Part shown: piece after piece, positions 33,281 to 42,063 of the stretch
Layout: every line of letters begins with the position of its first letter
Numbering within the stretch: the first letter of the stretch is position 1
From: Falsirhodobacter flavus
Lineage (GTDB): Bacteria; Pseudomonadota; Alphaproteobacteria; Rhodobacterales; Rhodobacteraceae
Direction of reading: 5' to 3'
DNA length: 64,000 bases
NCBI GenBank assembly: GCA_029846755.1
Contig: JARWBI010000001.1
Span: 744,001-808,000, forward strand
Made by a program: the position numbers and the translations under genes
Notes under the pieces: model-generated
What the model was told of the DNA's origin: nothing
Database searches by the model: none
Seen by the model: the letters and a program-made list of their open reading frames with translations, nothing else

Positions 33281-33370
33281 GACGTGTTGCTCGGGGCAAA
33301 GTTAGTGCCGGCTGGGGCATGTTCGTCGCCAGTTCGGGGCAAAGGTTTTGCAAGTCGTTGATTTCGTGAT

Positions 33371-33391
33371 GACCGCCTTCGGGCGGTCTTT
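33371..33391 (+). terminator. Rho-independent terminator after NDUFS4 gene
   Basis: GACCGCC-TTCG-GGCGGTC with a stable TTCG tetraloop followed by TTT. It lies about 90 bases after the NDUFS4 stop and 15 bases before the DUF429-like gene. The interval also carries two direct copies of TCGGGGCAAAG about 44 bases apart. Confidence 0.75.
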
Positions 33392-33406
33392 GCATATCGG
33401 GGGGCC

Positions 33407-34429
33407 ATGCAGTTCCAGCGCACCATCGGCATCGACTATTCCGGCGCCGAGACGGCCGATTCGAGCCTGAAGGGTCTGCGCGTCTACATGACCGAAGGCG
33501 GAGGTCCGGCAGCCGAGGTCCCGCCGCCGGTCGGCCCCAAGCGCTATTGGACGCGGCGGGGGCTGGCTTCGTGGCTGACCGACCGTCTGGCCGAGGACAT
33601 CCCGACCATCGCCGGTATCGACCATTCCTTCTCCTTCCCCGAGGCGTATTTCGCCCGCCACGACCTGCCGCGCGACTGGGACATGTTCCTTGAGGACTTC
33701 CACGCGCATTGGCCGACGGATCAGAAGAACCTCTATGTCGATTTCATCCGCGACGGCATCGCGGGGCTGGCCTATAAGCGCGGGGGCGAAACCCGCTGGC
33801 GGCGAAAGGCCGAGGAAATCGCCCGCGCGAAATCCGTGTTCCATTTCGACGTGACGGGGCAGGTGGCAAAATCCACCCACGCCGGTCTGCCGTTCATCCG
33901 CGCCATCCGCCTCGCGCTGCCCGCGTTGCATGTCTGGCCGTTCGATGGCTGGACGATCCCCGCCGACACGTCGGCGTTGGTCGAGATCTACCCGCGCCTT
34001 TGGGCAGCCGATTATCCCAACGAAGGCCGCACGCAGGATCAGCAGGACGCCTTCGTCGCCGCCTCATGGCTCAGGGATGCTGATCGGGACGGGCGGCTCG
34101 CAGCCGCCCTGCAGCCCGAATTAGGAGAGCAGACGCTGCGTCTTGCCCGCCACGAAGGTTGGATACTCGGCGTCGTGGCCGACGTGATGTCTGCGCCGAA
34201 AGGGCGAAGCAAAAAGGGTGCGTCACGCGGCACCACCACGCCTGGTTATCGTAATCAGAACGCACAGATCGTCATAGGCCCGACTGGGCGCCCGGGAACG
34301 GACCACAATCAGCAGATCTATTACCTGCACTGCGGGTCGTGTGGTCTGAACTACGGCGCGAATGGCTCGGACATCCATATCCGGAAATGCCCGCGATGTA
34401 GCGGTGGGGTGCCTGGACTGATCATCTGA
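33407..34429 (+). CDS. DUF429-like RNase H-fold protein with C-terminal zinc ribbon
   Basis: A 340-residue protein. The N-terminus [20 protein letters not shown] and later [26 protein letters not shown] and [13 protein letters not shown] follow the pattern of DUF429 predicted nucleases (RNase H-like fold with scattered acidic residues). After a basic linker ([17 protein letters not shown]) the last 50 residues form a CxxC...CxxC zinc ribbon (HCGSCG ... KCPRC). The fusion suggests a nucleic acid-binding enzyme; substrate unknown. No convincing partner gene next to it. Confidence 0.7.
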   Translation: MQFQRTIGIDYSGAETADSSLKGLRVYMTEGGGPAAEVPPPVGPKRYWTRRGLASWLTDRLAEDIPTIAGIDHSFSFPEAYFARHDLPRDWDMFLEDFHAHWPTDQKNLYVDFIRDGIAGLAYKRGGETRWRRKAEEIARAKSVFHFDVTGQVAKSTHAGLPFIRAIRLALPALHVWPFDGWTIPADTSALVEIYPRLWAADYPNEGRTQDQQDAFVAASWLRDADRDGRLAAALQPELGEQTLRLARHEGWILGVVADVMSAPKGRSKKGASRGTTTPGYRNQNAQIVIGPTGRPGTDHNQQIYYLHCGSCGLNYGANGSDIHIRKCPRCSGGVPGLII

Positions 34430-34495
34430 AGGTCGGCACCACCTGGTCGTCTACTTCGGCTCGTGGGACAATCCAGACGTTCAGCCCACCTGAAT

Positions 34496-34548
34496 GTAAA
34501 GTAACCTTGGCACCTTCAATATCGCGGGTGATGTAAAGGTAGCTTTAC
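34496..34548. promoter_or_regulatory. GTAAAG operator repeats upstream of HTH gene
   Basis: GTAAAG-GTAG-CTTTAC at 34533-34548 is a perfect 6+6 palindrome just before the AAGGAG of the next gene, and another GTAAAG half site lies at 34496-34501. This looks like an autoregulatory site for the small XRE-type regulator encoded downstream. Confidence 0.55.
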
Positions 34549-34557
34549 TTAAGGAGA

Positions 34558-34927
34558 TTGACGACGCGCAGCCTTGTCTTTTTTGCATTCGGACTGATCG
34601 CCTATGGCATCGTTCTCATCGTGTCGCAGCGGACGCTCGCCAGCATCGGGTCCGACAACCCGATCCAATCTTCTGGCCATGGCACCGATCATCCCAGCCT
34701 TCTTCATCTGTGGGGTCGTGATCCATGCCATCCGCAACCTCGATGAGATGCAGCGGAAGCTACAACTGGAGGCGTTGGCCGTCGCGTTTGCCGGAACGGC
34801 CCTGATCACCTTCAGCTATGGTTTTCTGGAAGGCAACGGGATGCCCAAGCTCTCGATGTTCGCAGTCTGGCCCCTCATGTCCGCCTTGTGGGTCACTGGA
34901 GTGGTGGTGGGGCGTTTGGCGCCACCG
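34558..34927 (+). pseudogene. Small membrane protein partner of HTH regulator, frame-broken
   Basis: The region encodes a membrane protein of the type usually paired with a 65-residue XRE regulator: first helix TRSLVFFAFGLIAYGIVLIV in one frame (TTG 34558), then, one base shifted, MAPIIPAFFICGVVIHAIRN, NLDEMQRKLQLEALAVAFAG and LSMFAVWPLMSALWVTG. The frame change falls near 34660-34678. Downstream of the break the frame runs without stop into the HTH gene, which is unusual. Possibly translated from ATG 34679 as a shortened fusion of 148 residues. Confidence 0.55.
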
Positions 34928-35125
34928 ATGAACAATCGCATTCAGGAATTGCGGCAGCGGCAAGGGTGGTCGCAACAGAATCTGGCGCTTTATCTCGGCG
35001 TGTCGCGGCAGACCGTCAACGCTCTCGAAAGGGGGCGCTACGATCCGAGCCTCCCGCTCGCGTTCAGCATCTCGAAACTGTTTTCCTTGGCAATCGAGGC
35101 CATTTTCCAGCCGGATGATCCCTAA
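34928..35125 (+). CDS. XRE-type transcriptional regulator
   Basis: A 65-residue HTH protein: MNNRIQELRQRQGWSQ, then the helix-turn-helix LALYLGVSRQTVNALERGRYDPSLPLAF, typical of the small Cro/XRE regulators coupled to a membrane protein gene. ATG 34928 is the family's normal start, but the upstream membrane frame is open into it, so it may also be made as the end of a fusion. Probable autoregulator through the GTAAAG palindrome. Confidence 0.75.
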   Translation: MNNRIQELRQRQGWSQQNLALYLGVSRQTVNALERGRYDPSLPLAFSISKLFSLAIEAIFQPDDP

Positions 35126-35209
35126 CCTCATCAACGTCCGCAAAGGGCTCAGGACATTGATCGTGAGACATTGCCGCCATTCGCTGCGTTTCAGAGAAGT
35201 AGTGAAGTA

Positions 35210-36508
35210 TCAGGTTTTGGCTCTGTCTGTGTGGCCTGATTTGATAGCGCTCGACGAAGATGGGACCTCTTTTGCGAGCACGATCACCTCGAACCCTTGA
35301 TCAGATCCCTCGCGCGGCGAACGAAGATGCAATTTCAGCCCCGCATTTTCGGCGATGGCCGAGACAATCGCCAGCCCCAGGCCCGACCCCGCAGTCCGCG
35401 CGCCTGCACGTTCGAAACGCCTGGTCAGGAGTGTCAGTGTTTCGGCTGGGACCATGGTGCCGTCATTGGCGACGTGTAGCGTGCCGTCGGCCTGCAGACG
35501 GATCGTTGCACCGGTGCCATGCGTGACGGCATTCTCGATCAGGTTGCGAGCGAGGATTGCAAAGGCGTCGGGGTCGATATGCAGGGGCGCCGGCACATCC
35601 GGCACATCTGCGGTCAGACGGAAATCCCCAGCGACAAGCCGCAGGATCGGGGCGACATCCACCGGCGATGCGACGGTCTTCGCATGGTCGGCCCGCGCCA
35701 GTTGCAACAGCTTCTCTGCCAGCCGGGCCACGCGATTCAATTCGGCCTCGGTCTTTTCAGCCCGCTCGCGCAACGGGCCGTCCGAGGCGTCACGCAAAAG
35801 CTGCACATGGGCCAACGAGGCGGCGATAGGAGTGCGAAGTTCATGCGCGGCATTGGCAGAGAACGCTTTTTCCGCCTCCAAAGTAGCTGCCAGATCAGCC
35901 ATCAGGCGGTTCATCTCATCCCGAACGGGGGTAAGCTCAGCGGGCAGCGCGGGGGTCGTCAGCGCGCGTAGATCGCCGGGACTGCGGCCCGCTACCTCGG
36001 CCGACAGGGCGGCGACAGGGCGCAGTCGGCGGTTCGTGAATCCCACGATCCCCAACAGGCACAGCGGCAGAAGCGCCAGTGCGGGCAGGATCAGGGCGGT
36101 CATTACACCGCGCAGCGCCTCGCGGCGTTCCTGCAAGGGGCTTGCGATGTCCAGCACAATGTCGCCCAAGCGGCGGACGAAATGGCGCTGGTCGCCCGCC
36201 GTGCTGAACCCCTCGGGCGGGTCTACGGGGAAATCGGCGGGGTCGGCATCATCGGAATATCGCACACCGTCGGCGTCGTGGAGCGCCCATGTCAGCAGCG
36301 CCTCGGCTCGTGGCGGCAAGGCGGGCATCTCGGGGCCCGCCACGAAGGGCAGAAGGCGGTCGGCGGTTTCCTCCATCAGGCTGTCGTAAACTTCGTCCAG
36401 TTCCTCGCGCACGATCAGGGCGGCACCCAGCATTGCCACGATCCACAGAACCGTCAGCCCCGCCCCAAGGCCGAGCGCCAGATCGCGCCGTAGGCTGCGG
36501 GCCTTCAT
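35210..36508 (-). CDS. Two-component sensor histidine kinase
   Basis: A 432-residue kinase. The start at 36508 overlaps the response regulator stop (ATGA). There are two membrane helices (LALGLGAGLTVLWIVAMLGAALIV and ALILPALALLPLCLLGIVGF) around a periplasmic domain, then HAMP-like linker, HisKA with NAAHELRTPIAASLA, and HATPase with NLIENAVTHG and SGLGLAIVSAIA. Overall it resembles QseC/TctE-type kinases. The signal is unknown. Confidence 0.9.
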   Translation of the reverse strand: MKARSLRRDLALGLGAGLTVLWIVAMLGAALIVREELDEVYDSLMEETADRLLPFVAGPEMPALPPRAEALLTWALHDADGVRYSDDADPADFPVDPPEGFSTAGDQRHFVRRLGDIVLDIASPLQERREALRGVMTALILPALALLPLCLLGIVGFTNRRLRPVAALSAEVAGRSPGDLRALTTPALPAELTPVRDEMNRLMADLAATLEAEKAFSANAAHELRTPIAASLAHVQLLRDASDGPLRERAEKTEAELNRVARLAEKLLQLARADHAKTVASPVDVAPILRLVAGDFRLTADVPDVPAPLHIDPDAFAILARNLIENAVTHGTGATIRLQADGTLHVANDGTMVPAETLTLLTRRFERAGARTAGSGLGLAIVSAIAENAGLKLHLRSPREGSDQGFEVIVLAKEVPSSSSAIKSGHTDRAKT

Positions 36509-37161
36509 CGCGCGATCCGGTAGCCGAGGCCGCGTAGCGTCTCCACGCTGTTTTTGCCCAGTTTCTTGCGCAGGCGGCTGACATAGACCTCGATCGTGTT
36601 GCTCTCGACCTCGGCATCGAAGGAATAGAGGCGGTCTTCGAGCCGAGATTTCGACACGATGGTTCCTTTCGCCTGCACCAGGGTCTCGAATATGATCCAT
36701 TCGCGCTGGCTCAGATCGATTGCGCCTTCGGGGCCGGTGATCTGCCGCCCCGCAAGGTTCACCCCGAACCCCGCGACGGTTATGTGCGGGCTGGGATCGC
36801 GCGCATAGCGGCGGGCCACTGAACCGATCCGCGCGGTCAGCTCCGACAGATCGAAGGGCTTGACCAGATAATCATCGGCCCCCGCGTTCAGGCCATCGAT
36901 CCGATCGGTGATGCGGTCCATCGCCGTCAGAATGATGACCGGAACCGCGTTCCGCGCCTGCCGCATCTGGCGCAGCAAATCCAGCCCGTGACCGTCCGGC
37001 AGCATCATGTCCAGCAGCACCAGATCGTAGGTGACAGTCGCTAGAAGGTCGCGGGCTGTCGCCAGATCCTCGGCCCAGTCGGGCAGGTGGCCGTCGCCCG
37101 CGATGCGGTCGCGCACGGCAGGGCCAAGGCCCGCATCATCCTCGATCAGCAATATCCGCAT
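36505..37161 (-). CDS. OmpR-family response regulator
   Basis: A 218-residue regulator. Receiver domain with acidic pair in LLIEDD, phospho-acceptor Asp in YDLVLLDMMLPDG, Thr in VIILTAMD and Lys in YLVKPFD. The C-terminal winged helix has REWIIFETLVQAKG and TIEVYVSRLRKKLG. It is cotranscribed with the kinase and divergent from the phosphatase gene at 37249. Confidence 0.93.
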   Translation of the reverse strand: MRILLIEDDAGLGPAVRDRIAGDGHLPDWAEDLATARDLLATVTYDLVLLDMMLPDGHGLDLLRQMRQARNAVPVIILTAMDRITDRIDGLNAGADDYLVKPFDLSELTARIGSVARRYARDPSPHITVAGFGVNLAGRQITGPEGAIDLSQREWIIFETLVQAKGTIVSKSRLEDRLYSFDAEVESNTIEVYVSRLRKKLGKNSVETLRGLGYRIAR

Positions 37162-37248
37162 CCGTGCCTCCGCCCCGCCAGCATAATCGCCGAGGCGGCG
37201 AAGGCCAGCGTTCAGCTTCGTGTCAGCTTGGCGCGCGAACAGGGCGGC

Positions 37249-37800
37249 ATGATGTATCGCAAGCTTCTCCTCGCCGCCGGTTTGTGCCTTGCCCTGCCGG
37301 GCGGGTATCTGGCCAACCTTCAAATGAGTGGCAATTTCCATCCGGTGGTGGACGGGGTCGCCTATCGTTCGGCCCAACCCTCGGGGGACGATCTGGACCG
37401 CTGGGTGGCTAGCACCGGCATCCGCAGCGTCATCAACTTGCGTGGCGATCATGTCGGGACGGATTGGTATGACGAAGAACTTGCGGCCTCAGCGCGTCTT
37501 GGCATCGCGCATTACGATTTCGGCATGTCGGCAGGCAAGGCGCTGCCGCAGGACCGCGCGGCCCAGCTTGTGGCTCTGCTGCGCACGGCCCCCAAGCCGG
37601 TGCTGATCCATTGCAAGTCGGGGGCGGACCGCACGGGCCTTGCCTCGGCGCTTCTTCTTTCGACGCTCGGCCATGACGAGGATGCCGCCGAGGCGCAGAT
37701 CTCGTTTCGCTACGGACACATTTCCATTCCCCACACTGCCGCATGGCCGATGGACCAAAGCTGGGAAGCTCTGGAGCCGTGGCTCGGCTATACATCCTGA
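37249..37800 (+). CDS. Dual-specificity/tyrosine phosphatase family protein
   Basis: A 183-residue protein with an N-terminal membrane or signal segment (KLLLAAGLCLALPGGYL). The catalytic loop HCKSGADRTG gives CX5R with Cys122 and Arg128. The fold start VDGVAYRSAQPS is typical of bacterial DSP-like phosphatases acting on the periplasmic side. It stands divergent to the two-component genes and 7 bases before a methyltransferase-like gene, suggesting an envelope-modification operon. Start 37249 (ATGATG) has AGGG upstream. Confidence 0.82.
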   Translation: MMYRKLLLAAGLCLALPGGYLANLQMSGNFHPVVDGVAYRSAQPSGDDLDRWVASTGIRSVINLRGDHVGTDWYDEELAASARLGIAHYDFGMSAGKALPQDRAAQLVALLRTAPKPVLIHCKSGADRTGLASALLLSTLGHDEDAAEAQISFRYGHISIPHTAAWPMDQSWEALEPWLGYTS

Positions 37801-37807
37801 GGGTTCC

Positions 37808-38419
37808 ATGACCGCAACGCTTGCCCGCCCGTTCAACCAGAAAATCCGCATCGCCGGATTGCGTCTAGCCACGCTGTCTCTGTTGCCGGTGCTGCTGTTC
37901 ACCGCGCCCGCCGCCGGTGGTCTGCCTGCCGCGCTTCTGCATGGCGCGGGCATTCTGTGCGTCGTCGCAGCGGTGCTGGGGCGGTTCTGGGCAATCTTGT
38001 ATATTGGCGGGCGCAAGAACCGAACCGTGATGCAGGACGGTCCGTATTCTATCTGTCGCCATCCTCTTTACCTTTTCTCGACCATCGGAGCGGCGGGGTT
38101 CGGGCTGATGCTGGAAAGCGTAACGCTGACCTTTCTGGTGGGCGGAATGGTGGTGGCGATCCTGACCGCAACCGCCACGCGCGAGGAGCGTGACCTGCGG
38201 CAGATGTTCGGCGCGGCTTACAATGCCTATGCCGCGCGGGTGCCGCGGATTGTGCCGGACCTCTCGGGGTTCCGCACCCCGCCGCGCGTCACTGTCGACA
38301 TGGGCACGCTGGCCCGCAATACGCGGGATGCGTTGGTGTTTCTGTCCCTGATCCCGTTGGCCGAGACGTTGAACTGGCTGCACGCGGCACATCTACTTCA
38401 CGCTCTTGCGATCTGGTAA
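37808..38419 (+). CDS. Isoprenylcysteine carboxyl methyltransferase family protein
   Basis: A 203-residue integral membrane protein with several hydrophobic helices. MQDGPYSICRHPLYLFS and the later ATREERDLRQMFGAAYNAY are the cofactor-binding signature of the ICMT/PEMT-like family. Bacterial members methylate unknown small or lipid substrates. It follows the phosphatase gene closely, likely cotranscribed. Confidence 0.82.
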   Translation: MTATLARPFNQKIRIAGLRLATLSLLPVLLFTAPAAGGLPAALLHGAGILCVVAAVLGRFWAILYIGGRKNRTVMQDGPYSICRHPLYLFSTIGAAGFGLMLESVTLTFLVGGMVVAILTATATREERDLRQMFGAAYNAYAARVPRIVPDLSGFRTPPRVTVDMGTLARNTRDALVFLSLIPLAETLNWLHAAHLLHALAIW

Positions 38420-38443
38420 GCGCTTGAAGCAGCCGCGCGTCCG

Positions 38444-38737
38444 GTGAATGATCCACGGATGCAGGTTCTGCTGACCCTTTTGCGCGCGGCCATGATCGCG
38501 CTTGTGCTGGTGACCGCGATTGGCGGATCCGGCGCAATGGCCTGCGCGGATATGCCGGACCATGAGAAGGCCGTCTGCGCCTCGCACCTGTGCTGCGCTG
38601 CAACTCCGGAAAGGGCCGAGATCACGCAGAATGTCCACGTCGTCGTGTTTCCTTGGGCGACGCCGGAGCCGCACATCCTGCCCTCGACCACGCCCCAGCC
38701 GTTGTTCCGGCCACCCATAACCGTCTTCTTTGTCTGA
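38444..38737 (+). CDS. Small secreted or membrane protein, unknown
   Basis: A 97-residue protein from GTG 38444 (ATG 38459 alternative). The hydrophobic N-terminus (VLLTLLRAAMIALVLVTAIGG) looks like a signal or anchor. The middle is Cys-rich (ACADMPDHEKAVCASHLCC), and the end is Pro/Thr-rich. Neighbouring DUF305 suggests metal (copper) handling, but no family is recognised. Confidence 0.5.
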   Translation: MNDPRMQVLLTLLRAAMIALVLVTAIGGSGAMACADMPDHEKAVCASHLCCAATPERAEITQNVHVVVFPWATPEPHILPSTTPQPLFRPPITVFFV

Positions 38738-38765
38738 ACCCCGTTTTCGAACAGAGAGAGATGAC

Positions 38766-39116
38766 ATGAACATTCTGAAACCTCTGGCCGCGATCCTGCT
38801 GATCGCCGGCCCCGCTGCTGCGCAAGATCATTCCGGGCACGCGATGGAGGGCGCGATGCCCGCCTACATGGCGACCATGGACACGATGATGCAGTCGATG
38901 GACGGCATGGAAAGCACCGGGAATCCCGATGCCGATTTCCTGCTCATGATGATCCCGCATCACCAGTCCGCCATCGACATGGCCGAGGTGGAACTGGAAC
39001 ATGGCACGGATGACGAGACGCGCGAAATGGCGCAAAAGATCCTCGATGCCCAAAAGGAAGAGATTGCCGAAATGACGGCGATGCTTGACCGCATGGGCGT
39101 CGCAATGCCCAAGTAA
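38766..39116 (+). CDS. DUF305 family protein (copper-associated)
   Basis: A 116-residue exported protein with signal peptide (KPLAAILLIAGPAAAQD). The domain LMMIPHHQSAIDMAEVELEHG and AQKILDAQKEEIAEM is diagnostic of DUF305, a ferritin-like helical bundle often found with copper resistance genes. It is Met/His-rich in DHSGHAMEGAMPAYMATMDTMMQ, suited to Cu binding. Start 38766 follows GAGAGAG. Confidence 0.88.
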   Translation: MNILKPLAAILLIAGPAAAQDHSGHAMEGAMPAYMATMDTMMQSMDGMESTGNPDADFLLMMIPHHQSAIDMAEVELEHGTDDETREMAQKILDAQKEEIAEMTAMLDRMGVAMPK

Positions 39117-39122
39117 GCGGAT

Positions 39123-39151
39123 GGACCCGCTTATGGCGGGTCCACTCTTTT
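39123..39151 (+). terminator. Rho-independent terminator after DUF305 gene
   Basis: GGACCCGC and GCGGGTCC form an 8-bp stem with a short loop, followed by a T-rich stretch (ACTCTTTTC). It lies 6 bases after the DUF305 stop. Confidence 0.85.
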
Positions 39152-39453
39152 CAGTAGGTGGAAACGCACGTCGCTTCTTTGCCAGATCTGCGGTGGTGAA
39201 AGCCACCATCTCGCGCTGAAAATTCAGGAAGGTCAGGCCCGGAATCATTTACAGCGACTGCCTTTCAGGTGACAGGTGCGCGGAACGTCAACCCCATCGG
39301 GATGTTTTGACGTCCAAGAATGCGGCACCGCGAAATCGCTGATATTGGGAACGACCGCAAAGGGCTCGACGCGACGGGACTGGCCTTTTGTGCTATCCTT
39401 CGCATGCATCATTCCGAAAGGCGGGCGGGAGCGGTGGATCGGAAGGCACTGCC
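39152..39453. other. Intergenic before recombinase remnant
   Basis: No complete gene seen. On the minus strand 39248-39166 encodes a protein-like fragment (IPGLTFLNFQREMVAFTTADLAKK) that may be a gene remnant. The rest probably carries the promoter of the recombinase. Confidence 0.4.
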
Positions 39454-39816
39454 ATGTCCACCGAACTTATCACTACCCCTCTACCACCACCACGCATCGC
39501 CTGGAACAAAGGCCGCATCGTCGGCCAGAAACGACCACTGCAGCTGAAGCACGTGTGGTCCATCCGAATTCGGCTGGAGATGCCCGGCGACCTCCGAGAT
39601 CTTGCGCTATTCAACACGGCAATCGACAGCAAGTTGCGGGGCTGTGATCTCGTTCGTCTCCAGGTGCGCGATGTGTTCGCAGCCGGACAGGTCCGCGAAC
39701 GAGCGTCGGTCGTTCAACAGAAGACCGGACGCCCTGTCAGGTTCGAGATCACCGAGACCACCCGCGTCTGCCTCAAGCAGTGGATCGCCAGTCCGTCGAT
39801 GACCGGCATGCAGTAA
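39454..39816 (+). pseudogene. Tyrosine recombinase (phage integrase family), truncated
   Basis: About 120 residues equal the N-terminal half of a small site-specific recombinase: AWNKGRIVGQKRPLQLKHVWSIRIRL, FNTAIDSKLRGCDLVRLQV (with the first catalytic Arg) and QQKTGRPVRFEITE. The C-terminal half with the HxxR and Tyr nucleophile is missing. The frame ends at TAA inside the GTAA end of the IS66 element at 39813, so the insertion cut the gene. SD GGAAGG precedes ATG 39454. Confidence 0.8.
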
Positions 39817-39874
39817 CTGTAGCCGAGCCGGTTCCATGACCTTAACCGCCCGATTGCCACCGCCTGCCTGAGTT

Positions 39875-40324
39875 TTGGCTGATCCGGTATGGGACGTGCA
39901 TAACTACGTCGTTAGTGACGTGTCCTATGCGGGGTTGAGGATGCGTGGCGATGTCCTTGGGTTGGAACGGCGGCGTCGGTGGGATGACGAGGAGAAGCTC
40001 GGGATCGTGCTGTCGGTCGGTGCCGATGGTGCGACAGTCACGCAGGTGGCGCAGCGCCATGACGTAACGCGCCAGCAGATCTACGCCTGGCGGCACGAGC
40101 TGAAGAAGAAAGGGCTGATCTTTCCGGCCGCCGATGCGCTGTTCCTGCCGATCGCAACGCCCGAGCCGATGGAGGCGGCTCTGCCGGAAGCCGCGATGAA
40201 CCGCCGGCTCGAAGCCGATCCGCAGATCGAGCTGATGCTGGCCAATGGCCGCTGCCTGCGGTTCGGGCAGAATCTGGACCCCGCCGCGCTGATGCTGCTG
40301 ATCCGGGTGGTGGAGGCGGCATGA
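39875..40324 (+). CDS. tnpA: IS66 TnpA (HTH accessory protein)
   Basis: About 149 residues from TTG 39875 (start uncertain). RRRWDDEEKLGIVLS followed by the helix-turn-helix VTQVAQRHDVTRQQIYAWRHELKKKG is the IS66 OrfA pattern. The C-terminal LANGRCLRFGQNLDPAALMLLI is also typical. Overlaps tnpB by ATGA. Confidence 0.85.
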   Translation: MADPVWDVHNYVVSDVSYAGLRMRGDVLGLERRRRWDDEEKLGIVLSVGADGATVTQVAQRHDVTRQQIYAWRHELKKKGLIFPAADALFLPIATPEPMEAALPEAAMNRRLEADPQIELMLANGRCLRFGQNLDPAALMLLIRVVEAA

Positions 40325-40668
40325 TCAGCCCCGGAACCGGCGTCCGTGTTTATCTGGCCTGCGGCGTGACCGACATGCGGAAGGGGATCGAAGGCCTGGC
40401 GGCGCTGGCTCAGGACGTGCTGCGCCAGAAGCCGACCTGCGGCGCGGTCTTCGCCTTCCGTGGCCGTCGCGGTGACAGGTTGAAGCTGCTTTACTGGGAC
40501 GGTCAGGGCTTCTGTCTCTACTATAAGATCCTGGATCGCGGGTGCTTCCCTTGGCCCGGCAGCAGCGAAGGATCGATGCGCCTGACCTCGGCGCAACTTG
40601 CCATGCTTTGGGAGGGAATTGACGGGCGCAGACCGGACTGGGGCGCACCGCCAGCGCGGGTTGGGTAA
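40321..40668 (+). CDS. tnpB: IS66 TnpB (Orf2-like protein)
   Basis: A 115-residue protein diagnostic of IS66: VRVYLACGVTDMRKGIEGLA, RRGDRLKLLYWDGQGFCLYYK and the WPG element. Required for transposition but without known catalysis. Complete and in frame. Confidence 0.93.
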   Translation: MISPGTGVRVYLACGVTDMRKGIEGLAALAQDVLRQKPTCGAVFAFRGRRGDRLKLLYWDGQGFCLYYKILDRGCFPWPGSSEGSMRLTSAQLAMLWEGIDGRRPDWGAPPARVG

Positions 40669-40687
40669 GCCGGAAAGCGTTGTTTTT

Positions 40688-41480
40688 ATGGCTGTTCGGA
40701 CCAATCTGTGCTATCAGATCGCATGTCGAACATGCCCGCATCTGCCCGATGACCCCGCGCTTCTGAAGGCGCTGATCGTGGCGTTGCAGGCCGAGAATGC
40801 GCAGATATCGGCGACCTTGCGGGCCCATGACCATCTGATCCAGACGCTGCGGGCGCGGATCGCAAAGCTGCGCAAGCAGGTATTCGGCCAATCCTCGGAG
40901 AAGATCGAACGCGAGATCGCACAGCTGGAACTGGCGCTCGAGGATCTCATGGTCGCGACCGCAGAAAGCAGTGCTGCACCGCCCGTCGAGGTCCCGGAAG
41001 AGAGCATCGCCGAGACGGGGTCTAACACGGCAGAGCGTCCCACACGCCGCCGTCCTCGGGTTTCGGCGGACACGCCGCGCGAGCGTCGGGAACTCGCCCC
41101 CGGAAACTGTTGCCCCGATTGCGGCGGTGATCTGCGGTTGGTGGGAGAAGACGTCAGCGAGATGCTCGATCTGGTCGCGGCACAGTTGAAGGTCGTGCAG
41201 ATCGCCCGGCTCAAGAAGTCCTGCCGCCGTTGCGAGCGTATGGTGCAGCAACCCGCGCCCAGCCGTCCGATCCCCGGCAGCATGGCGGGTGCGGGGCTTC
41301 TGGCCCATGTGCTGGTCTCGAAGTTTGACGATCACCTTCCCCTGTATCGCCAGAACGAGATCTTCGCCCGAATGGGCGCCGACATCCCAGACAGCACCCT
41401 CGTCGACTGGTGCGGACGGGCGATGCGGGTGCTGCAGCCACTGACCGAGCGGATCGAGGCGACGGCGAGCCATGGTCCGC
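40688..41480 (+). pseudogene. tnpC: IS66 transposase TnpC, truncated
   Basis: The first about 263 residues of TnpC are present: coiled-coil start, KLRKQVFGQSSEKIERE, zinc-finger CCPDCGGDLRLVGEDVSE with second cysteine pair CRRCE, and DHLPLYRQNEIFARMG. The reading breaks off after LTERIEATAS, before the DDE catalytic core. The frame stays open beyond this point only through antisense IS21 sequence. Confidence 0.85.
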
Positions 41481-41500
41481 CATTGGTCCGAGGACAATGG
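41481..41500. repeat. 20-bp palindromic repeat, copy 1
   Basis: CATTGGTCCGAGGACAATGG, extended to CGCC/GGCG arms, sits exactly at the IS66/IS21 junction. A 17-of-20 match in the same orientation lies at 42389-42408. Confidence 0.6.
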
Positions 41501-42031
41501 CGAGCGGTGCGTTCCATAATGGCTTGTCCTCCTGAGATTATCGTAGCGCGCGCAGTCGGCCACGGGCTCATGGGTCAGGCGCAACGCGGTTGGGGTGAGC
41601 AGAAAGGCCGGTGGCGCGGGGTCGCGCTGGCGGGCGAGGATATTGATGACGACCGGCGCGGAATGCACGCCGTGATCGAGCGCTTCACGGCAGGCGGTCT
41701 CGACAGCCTGAAGGCCGTCCTCCGGCACGCAGGCCAGGATCTGGACCTTCTGCCGATCACCGTCATCGCTGCCCTTCAACTTGCGACGGATCGCCGACAT
41801 GGCAACGGGCAAGGCCCAGTCCCGGAAGGGCGCGCCATTGCGCAGCGCTCCGGGTTTGCGCGCCAGAACGGGCACATAATGCCAGGGGTCATAAACGGTT
41901 TGGCCTCGCCCGAAGACGCGGGCATGCTCGCCGACGACCACACCGTCCTGCCGGATGGTGATGCGGTCGGCATAGGCATGCACCTCGACCGGACGGCCGA
42001 CAGCGGTGGCCAGCACCGAGTATTTGTTCCT

Positions 42032-42063
42032 CAGGAAAACGATCCCCCCCGGATCGTTTTCTG
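42032..42063. repeat. Hairpin insertion inside istA
   Basis: AAAACGATCC and GGATCGTTTT are perfect 10-base arms around CCCCC, with CAGG/CTG flanks. Compared with the expected IstA reading (RFD-NNKYSV) about 45 bases are extra here. Confidence 0.6.

Larger units (their letters stand above)
39813..41480 (+). mobile_element. IS66 family element, right end missing
   Basis: The left end begins GTAACTGTAGCC at 39813, matching the GTAA terminus typical of IS66. It carries tnpA, tnpB and the first two-fifths or so of tnpC in the family order. The right part is replaced from about 41480 by an IS21-derived segment. Confidence 0.82.

Noticed and set aside
33321-33335. GTTC-N7-GTTC LexA-like site before the DUF429-like gene
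   Set aside because: About two such matches are expected by chance in 64 kb, a terminator lies between it and the gene, and there is no known SOS link for this family.
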